DNA of 64,000 nucleotides. Source: Maea johnstoni (Eukaryota; Annelida; Polychaeta; Spionida; Magelonidae). Positions 24,401 through 64,000 of the stretch are shown here, one piece after another. The notes beneath the pieces are model-generated. The model did no database searches. It saw nothing but the letters and a program-made list of their open reading frames with translations, and was not told the origin of the DNA. The first letter of the stretch is position 1; every line of letters starts with the position of its first letter. The stretch spans positions 34,377,699 to 34,441,698 of the forward strand of contig OZ012686.1 of assembly GCA_963942565.1 (NCBI GenBank), written 5' to 3'. The position numbers were made by a program, and so were the translations under genes.

Positions 24401-25290
24401 GGCAAACGATCTGTGACGGCAGACCGGCCAGGCACAGCGTGCGTGCCTCGGGCTCGACCGTGATAGGTCTGGGCAAACTGCGTATTTAGTTATAGATAGG
24501 AGAGGAATGTCAACGTGGGTAGGTGGACAATAAGGATTTTGTGGGGGGAAATTGTGTTCTTGTGTGCGAAGTTAGCGATCGATCTTCCAGTCTTTCCATC
24601 TAGCTTTCGTTTCAATTGATAATATCGGCGAATTTCAGCCACGATGTGTGAGCTTTGATCGCTATTTTCGGAAGATTTCGGCAACCATCAGCCAACGAAA
24701 ATCGTTATTAATTAAAAGTGTCCGATATTTGCGAGACTAGATGGTTTTATTAGGCAATGGTAACGAAATCTCTTGGGTGCGAAGCTACTTGGGTACGAAC
24801 CAGTTTGGGTACGAACCAATTTGGGTACGAACCAGTTTGGTTACGAAGTCTCCTGATTTCTTCCAAATCCTGGCTAAGACTATATGCTTGCAGGGTCAAA
24901 TGTGCAGCCATTCCTCATCCCTAACCTGTTTTGTCTTCATATGTGATGTCCATCTCCTACAAGCAGGAGTTTGTAGATTGTAGAAAGTACAGACATCGTG
25001 AACAATACTCCCAATAGTGTGGAGATCATGAAAATATAACCTACAGACTGAGACTAGTGCACTGGTACAGTACAGGCTACAGCTACACTTTACTTCAGTC
25101 ATGACATGAAGTCAAAGCAGATATTTGAGGAACTAAGGGGATACAGGAGAGAGTCACTCGAACTGTGGCTCTGTATACAGTTTACCTTTTCGCCGTCTAG
25201 TTCTTGAATTGTCTCTATCGTGAATTCATCGCTTTGATTCTTTTTAACTTTCTTCTTCTTCTTGCCCACATGTGCAGTGGAGGTTTCCAT
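358..25290 (-). CDS. CEBPZ: CEBPZ / Noc1 / Mak21 homolog, 5' part of gene (ten exons)
   Basis: Ten minus-strand exons encode about 381 residues that align along the N-terminal third of vertebrate CEBPZ, whose full length is about 1,050 residues. Noc1/Mak21 acts in the nucleolus with Noc2 in early 60S ribosomal subunit assembly; human CEBPZ is also described as a CCAAT-associated chromatin protein. Recognisable blocks are KWYNLA, SGTMADKMAAL, SDLLPDERKLKKF, SGNRDARDKKLMLWYYEDQL and KPEEEKQLL...NKLGDP. The CBF/Mak21 domain proper lies off the left edge. Exon coordinates are 25186-25290, 12902-12994, 5796-5848, 5293-5386, 4436-4564, 3583-3694, 2819-3007, 2095-2288, 1150-1195 and 358-486. Splice phases agree at every junction, although the fourth exon needs a weak donor. 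Introns two and one are large (7 and 12 kb) because of transposon insertions. Confidence 0.93.
843..1021. mobile_element. MITE with TA target duplication (mariner-like)
   Basis: A 179-bp element bounded by inverted repeats of about 24 bp starting TACAGGTGAACTTGGATATG, with TA on each side (841-842, 1022-1023). The interior repeats a CCGTCATATGCAAAATCCGT-like motif. It has no coding capacity. It sits in the intron between exons 10 and 9 of CEBPZ. TA flanks and the TACAG tip suggest Tc1/mariner mobilisation. Confidence 0.75.
1150..1195 (-). CDS. CEBPZ: CEBPZ exon 9 (46-nt small exon)
   Basis: This tiny exon has acceptor CCAG and donor GTAAGT. It encodes TISQDTLHATKKKAM plus one base. The piece aligns without gaps to human TLSHDTLVTTKTRAL, and its phases (0 in, 1 out) fill exactly the gap between the neighbouring exons. 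Confidence 0.9.
1741..2130. repeat. 65-bp tandem repeat, six copies, spanning a splice donor
   Basis: Six head-to-tail copies with exact 65-bp spacing: the donor core reads TTACC on the plus strand at 1766, 1831, 1896, 1961, 2026 and 2091. Each unit contains the last roughly 35 bp of CEBPZ exon 8, its GTAAGC donor and about 25 bp of intron. The rightmost copy is the genuine exon end; the other five are intronic. Units differ by only a few bases, so the expansion is recent. Confidence 0.95.
2095..2288 (-). CDS. CEBPZ: CEBPZ exon 8
   Basis: Acceptor TTTATAG, donor GTAAGC. Two bases complete an Asp codon, then 64 codons end in phase 0. The peptide contains DLFLSDLLPDERKLKKF, SGNRDARDKK and LMLWYYEDQLK, closely matching human CEBPZ (TDLLPDNRKL, SGNKDSRDRR, LILWYFEHQLK). 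The last 35 bp are part of the 65-bp tandem array, so five further near-identical donors lie just downstream in the intron. Confidence 0.96.
2289..2818. other. CEBPZ intron 7, no feature seen
   Basis: AT-rich intron sequence. I found no exon-like stretch, terminal inverted repeat or microsatellite of note. Confidence 0.5.
2819..3007 (-). CDS. CEBPZ: CEBPZ exon 7
   Basis: Acceptor TTTTTGCAG, donor GTATGT. Two leading bases complete a Lys codon, 62 codons follow and one base is left over. The peptide contains SGTMADKMAALTLVIQEDPV and HTLASIDTLITLVSKKG, matching human CEBPZ SGTLGDRMAAMILLIQDDAV and the following block. These residues belong to the conserved helical region of the Noc1 family. 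Confidence 0.95.
3008..3582. other. CEBPZ intron 6, no feature seen
   Basis: AT-rich intron with nothing recognised on either strand. Confidence 0.5.
3583..3694 (-). CDS. CEBPZ: CEBPZ exon 6
   Basis: It encodes VVTDEPTVWEP followed by a helix, KEKLRNYAQKLLEDDVAVYN, which aligns with human DVVSKYKTLAQKLYQHEINLF. The donor is GTGAGT. Two AG acceptors are 10 bp apart; only the upstream one (TTTTATTAG) keeps the frame from the preceding exon, and that one is used here. The alternative would start at 3684 and break the frame. Confidence 0.88.
3954..4267. mobile_element. hAT-type MITE, CTTAGCCAG family
   Basis: A 314-bp element with inverted ends containing CTTAGCCAG/CTGGCTAAG, flanked by the exact 8-bp duplication CCTTATCC (3946-3953 and 4268-4275). 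The 8-bp duplication assigns it to hAT-like transposition. Other members lie at 12390, 22038, 38229, 41172, 54156 and 58123. Confidence 0.88.
4436..4564 (-). CDS. CEBPZ: CEBPZ exon 5
   Basis: Acceptor TTGTTCTTCAG, donor GTAAGT, 43 codons, phase 0 at both ends. The peptide runs DDAVSSTTPTKEIKEKS...HLLLKPLDKWYNLA; human CEBPZ has STTPKVKKDK...TLLLRPGGKWYDLEY. The KWY motif is a good marker of the family N-terminus. Confidence 0.95.
4565..5292. other. CEBPZ intron 4, no element seen
   Basis: AT-rich. Its upstream (right) edge depends on which donor exon 4 uses. If the stronger donor at 5233 is used, 5234-5292 would be exonic. Confidence 0.4.
5293..5386 (-). CDS. CEBPZ: CEBPZ exon 4, ends uncertain
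   Basis: A Lys/Glu-rich exon. In the only long open frame it reads KEAEKKVKLLVAPWAEEAEK followed by EDEE. Continuity from exon 3 requires the acceptor CAGAAAG (exon start 5386), four bases past CAG. Continuity to exon 5 requires the weak donor GTGAAG (5287-5292). A much better donor, CAG|GTAAAA at 5233, lies downstream, but the frame meets a TGA shortly before it. Either the weak donor is used, or one base is missing here in the assembly or allele. Acidic/basic low-complexity sequence is normal for this part of CEBPZ. Confidence 0.6.
5796..5848 (-). CDS. CEBPZ: CEBPZ exon 3 (53 nt)
   Basis: Acceptor TTATTTTTCAG, donor GTAAGT; 17 codons plus two bases. It encodes LLGFLEELGIRKYRPNF, aligning with human ELEAFIQNLNLAKYTKA. 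Phase 0 at the start matches exon 2. Confidence 0.88.
5849..6894. other. CEBPZ intron 2, right-hand unique part
   Basis: About 1 kb of AT-rich sequence, with no coding region or element ends found. Confidence 0.45.
6895..7103. mobile_element. piggyBac-like MITE with TTAA flanks
   Basis: A 209-bp element with inverted ends CCCATTAACACTCAGAG / CTCTGAGTGTAAATGGG, each flanked by TTAA (6891-6894, 7104-7107). TTAA duplication and CCC tips are the piggyBac signature. There is no coding capacity. Confidence 0.82.
7360..8790. repeat. Left-arm tandem units with AGGTCA direct repeats
   Basis: Four units of about 350 bp. The best conserved stretch in each is AGGTCA-AA-AGGTCA, at 7484, 7854, 8186 and 8608 (the last with one change). 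The mirrored arm has the same motif reversed at 10650, 10991, 11361 and 11723. Another conserved stretch resembles ATCATATGACCACTCAAAA. Confidence 0.85.
10044..10388. mobile_element. MITE nested in the fold-back loop
   Basis: Inverted ends ATGTTATGTTTGTGGTTA / TAACCACAAACATAACA bound about 345 bp inside the loop of the 4.9-kb element, so this insertion is younger than its host. The target duplication is not clear. Confidence 0.6.
12390..12713. mobile_element. hAT-type MITE, CAGGGTCTTAGCCAGG family
   Basis: 324 bp with ends CAGGGTCTTAGCCAGG and CCTGGCTAAGTCCCTG, flanked by the exact 8-bp duplication GGGGGATC (12382-12389, 12714-12721). It is a diverged member; its interior has CTGTCCA where most members have GGTGTCCA. 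Confidence 0.9.
12902..12994 (-). CDS. CEBPZ: CEBPZ exon 2
   Basis: Acceptor TTCCATTTCAG, donor GTAACG; 31 codons, phase 0 at both ends. It encodes LDFEILKDVEDEGEVIEGG and a further acidic stretch. With exon 1 this aligns to human FSLEEVLRLGGT...LMLATLDENEEVIDGG, confirming the long join across the 12-kb intron. Confidence 0.93.
13370..13510. mobile_element. Truncated CTTAGCCAG-family MITE
   Basis: Begins GTGTCTTAGCAAGGATTTAG and follows the family consensus to about 13500, where it is cut off at the start of an (AAT)n microsatellite. Confidence 0.65.
13511..13589. repeat. (AAT/GAT)n microsatellite
   Basis: A run of ATA/ATG triplets adjoining the truncated MITE. Simple repeat with no other content. 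Confidence 0.9.
13810..15785. repeat. Left arm of a giant inverted repeat
   Basis: This stretch is inverted relative to 16880-18483. Anchors include ACAAAACTAGATTGAGATTT / AAATCTTGATATAGTTGTGT, CCTGTCGCCAAATTTGGCAA and its complement, and the TCCGACAC motifs. About 500 bp (14290-14790) has no counterpart in the right arm and looks like an extra insertion. It carries four near-palindromes (15358, 15383, 15567, 15736). Confidence 0.82.
15786..16880. other. Spacer between the inverted arms
   Basis: Contains a fragment of the GACACCCAAAA repeat (about 16060), an element rich in CTTGCCCG motifs in both orientations (about 16260-16590), and a more CpG-rich stretch (about 16600-16870) with the inverted pair TTTGCGCTCTCGCTGTTCA / TGAACAGTGAGAGCGCAAA. 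No gene is recognised. Confidence 0.45.
16892..19479. mobile_element. Candidate DNA transposon ending GGGTCATTCCG
   Basis: GGGTCATTCCG at 16892 is mirrored by CGGAATGACCC ending near 19479, with T-rich flanks. Near both tips lie copies of TGTCGKATMCGACA: 16914, 17082, 17282 and 17306 on the left; 18919, 18938, 19106 and 19272 on the right. Such subterminal motifs are typical transposase-binding sites. Its first 1.6 kb is the right arm of the giant inverted repeat, so the left arm may be a second, inverted, truncated copy. No transposase frame was seen. Confidence 0.55.
20211..20237 (-). mobile_element. Helitron-type 3' terminus
   Basis: Read on the minus strand, a perfect 7-bp hairpin CCCGTGC/GCACGGG with a 3-nt loop is followed after 6 nt by CTAG and then T, the usual Helitron 3' end and insertion site. 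A degraded second copy (CTAGCAACTCCTATGCACAG) starts at about 20468. The body would extend to the right; its 5' TC end was not found. Confidence 0.6.
21018..21033. repeat. Poly-C run
   Basis: A 16-base C homopolymer, followed by a diverged repeat of the sequence that follows the Helitron-type end (TTCTAAGYCATACT). Confidence 0.85.
21660..22029. repeat. Purine-rich degenerate repeat, part 1
   Basis: The plus strand is almost all A and G, built from loose GGAGGCAGAGGGAATTTAAA-like words. It resumes at 22795. Open frames on the opposite strand are Phe/Ser/Leu-rich artefacts of this bias. Confidence 0.7.
22038..22358. mobile_element. hAT-type MITE, CTTAGCCAG family, nested
   Basis: 321 bp between exact 8-bp duplications GGCAGGGC (22030-22037, 22359-22366). 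The ends contain GTCTTAGCCAG / CTGGCTAAGACCCTG. It interrupts the purine-rich tract inside the 5.2-kb insertion. Confidence 0.9.
22364..22444. repeat. Perfect 38-bp inverted repeat with 5-nt loop
   Basis: Arms 22364-22401 and 22407-22444 are exactly complementary around the loop GGTCA. The left arm starts in the target duplication of the adjacent MITE. Perfect arms of this length imply recent origin or selection. Confidence 0.95.
22598..22725. mobile_element. SINE fragment joined to a GGCCAGTAAA-family fragment
   Basis: 22603-22655 matches the body of the intact SINE at 34166 (GTGAGAAAGTTGCCAGTGA, GGTGGTTTCCTCCACCA). It is followed by a piece of the repeat seen at 31023 (ACCAGTAGATGCTAGGTGTT). 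Confidence 0.6.
22795..23720. repeat. Purine-rich degenerate repeat, part 2
   Basis: Continuation of the strand-biased A/G sequence with words such as GAAAATGCAAAAGAGAAA and GGAAATAATAAG. No clear single period. Confidence 0.65.
23881..24003 (-). other. Coding-like 41-codon fragment with a splice donor
   Basis: An open stretch containing DETRTYSNFHDVRVASIIEY and TYFLENAKLYSFSAWK ends at a good donor GTATGT (23875-23880). There is no in-frame ATG and no obvious acceptor, and I do not recognise the protein. It could be a relic exon of the surrounding transposon or an alternative exon. Confidence 0.3.
24100..24480. promoter_or_regulatory. CpG-rich patch, possible promoter
   Basis: GC-rich relative to its surroundings, with paired GCGCAGT half-sites (NRF1-like, about 24246 and 24260) and AAAATGGCGCC (YY1-like, about 24286). 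It lies inside the 5.2-kb insertion, just upstream (minus strand) of the coding-like fragment. The promoter role is inference. Confidence 0.3.
25186..25290 (-). CDS. CEBPZ: CEBPZ exon 1 (start codon)
   Basis: The ATG at 25288-25290 has A at -3 and G at +4 and an in-frame TGA four codons upstream, which fixes the start. It encodes METSTAHVG, then a basic run (KKKKKVKKN; likely nuclear or nucleolar targeting), then DEFTIETIQELDGEK. The last part aligns to human FSLEEVLRLGG. The donor is GTAAAC. 35 codons, phase 0. Confidence 0.93.
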
Positions 25291-25431
25291 GTTGCTTTTT
25301 CAGAAGGAGGCTGTGACCTACTTTGCCGCAGTTGCGTGGTGGAGGCTGCCGAACTTACTTGGTGCAGAAGGTCGACTGTCTCACTGGCTGCTCGTTTTTA
25401 ATCAGAATCGCACGGAAATTCCACCTGTGCA
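25291..25431. promoter_or_regulatory. Shared bidirectional promoter / 5' UTR region of CEBPZ and PYG
   Basis: Only 141 bp separate the two divergent start codons, so both 5' UTRs and at least part of both promoters must lie here or in adjacent exon/intron sequence. There is no TATA box. A palindromic GGAAATTCC (25414-25422, Rel/NF-kB-like) sits ten bases before the PYG ATG, and TGACCT lies at about 25313; both may be chance. Confidence 0.7.
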
Positions 25432-63574
<38,143 letters not shown>

Positions 63575-64000
63575 GTAAGTTGCTTGTCAATTGCCTATTC
63601 TGCTTCACTAGTCCGCCACGGCGCCGTTTTTACGTTGTCCCCAGACTGACTGCACATGGTCTGTCACACTCTCTGGCATATCCATGTGTGGTTAGCAAAT
63701 ATTGGGCCCCTTATTTCCTGACCTCTAAATTATCTTTACTGTAGTTTGTAGTTATGTGTGTTCAGACTTGATTGTACTGTTACTGTAGAATAGTAGCTTA
63801 ATACTACATGTAGTTAATGCTCACTAGTTATTAGCATAGTCCGTCTATGGTGCCCTCACCAGCCGTCTCCATCTCTTATTAGAAAACATAGCCACCTTCA
63901 TTACGGTGACCACTGACCTCCCATCTCTATTGACCTTTGACCTCTAAATGTCCATTTCACCTCCTCTCCGCCTCAAAATTCTGGGGACAACTGTGAAGAG
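63575..64000. other. PYG intron 8, left part
   Basis: No further exon is visible; vertebrate genes continue with a block equivalent to NRVAAAFPGD, absent here, so it must lie beyond the right edge. Confidence 0.6.

Larger units (their letters stand above)
19671..24860. mobile_element. 5.2-kb hAT-like insertion, non-autonomous, composite
   Basis: Flanked by the exact 8-bp duplication TTCCAAAT (19663-19670, 24861-24868). Removing it restores a continuous piece of the CTTAGCCAG-family MITE (TTCCAAATCCTGGCTAAGAC). Imperfect inverted ends share CAGGAGA.TTCGTAACCAAAC, set in 5 bp. Behind each end is a cluster of TTCGTACCCAA subterminal repeats (about four per end, inverted relative to each other). 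The interior contains a Helitron-type end, a hAT MITE, a perfect hairpin, purine-rich tracts and a CpG-rich patch. No transposase was recognised. Confidence 0.8.

Overview
This is animal genomic DNA, AT-rich and intron-rich, with two host genes arranged head to head. Protein similarity, intron size and repeat content suggest an invertebrate, perhaps a deuterostome, but the species cannot be fixed from the sequence. The left 25 kb, on the minus strand, holds ten exons of the N-terminal third of CEBPZ (Noc1/Mak21, a 60S ribosome-assembly factor), running off the left edge. The right 38 kb, on the plus strand, holds the first half of glycogen phosphorylase (PYG), running off the right edge. Their start codons lie 141 bp apart, so they probably share a bidirectional promoter. 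Exon phases agree throughout PYG. They also agree in CEBPZ, but its fourth exon needs a weak donor to do so.

The most interesting host feature is in PYG. Exon 6 is present twice (58646-58728 and 58850-58932). Both copies are 83 nt, both have consensus splice sites, and they encode peptides differing at 3 of 28 residues while 13 other codons differ only silently. They encode the tower helix and the start of the 280s loop, the parts that move in the allosteric switch. Using both copies or neither would bring the same TGA of exon 7 into frame, so the two exons must be mutually exclusive. A second oddity, seen independently in both genes, is tandem duplication across an exon end and its splice donor: six 65-bp copies in CEBPZ (1741-2130) and two 158-bp copies in PYG (62125-62440).

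The introns are packed with DNA transposons, mostly non-autonomous. In CEBPZ they include a 4.9-kb fold-back element (7161-12069) whose arms carry eight AGGTCA-AA-AGGTCA repeats; a large inverted structure (about 13.8-19.5 kb) carrying twelve copies of a near-palindrome TGTCGKATMCGACA; and a 5.2-kb hAT-like insertion (19671-24860) with an 8-bp target duplication, which contains a Helitron-type end, a 38-bp perfect hairpin and long purine-rich tracts. Both genes carry copies of a hAT-type MITE with CAGGGTCTTAGCCAGG ends, five of them with exact 8-bp target duplications. PYG introns also hold TTAA-flanked (piggyBac-like) MITEs, an intact tRNA-Leu-derived SINE, a 117-bp satellite that seems to have grown from a MITE, and many microsatellites. 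I saw no retrovirus, LTR element, Polinton, CRISPR array or functional tRNA or rRNA gene.
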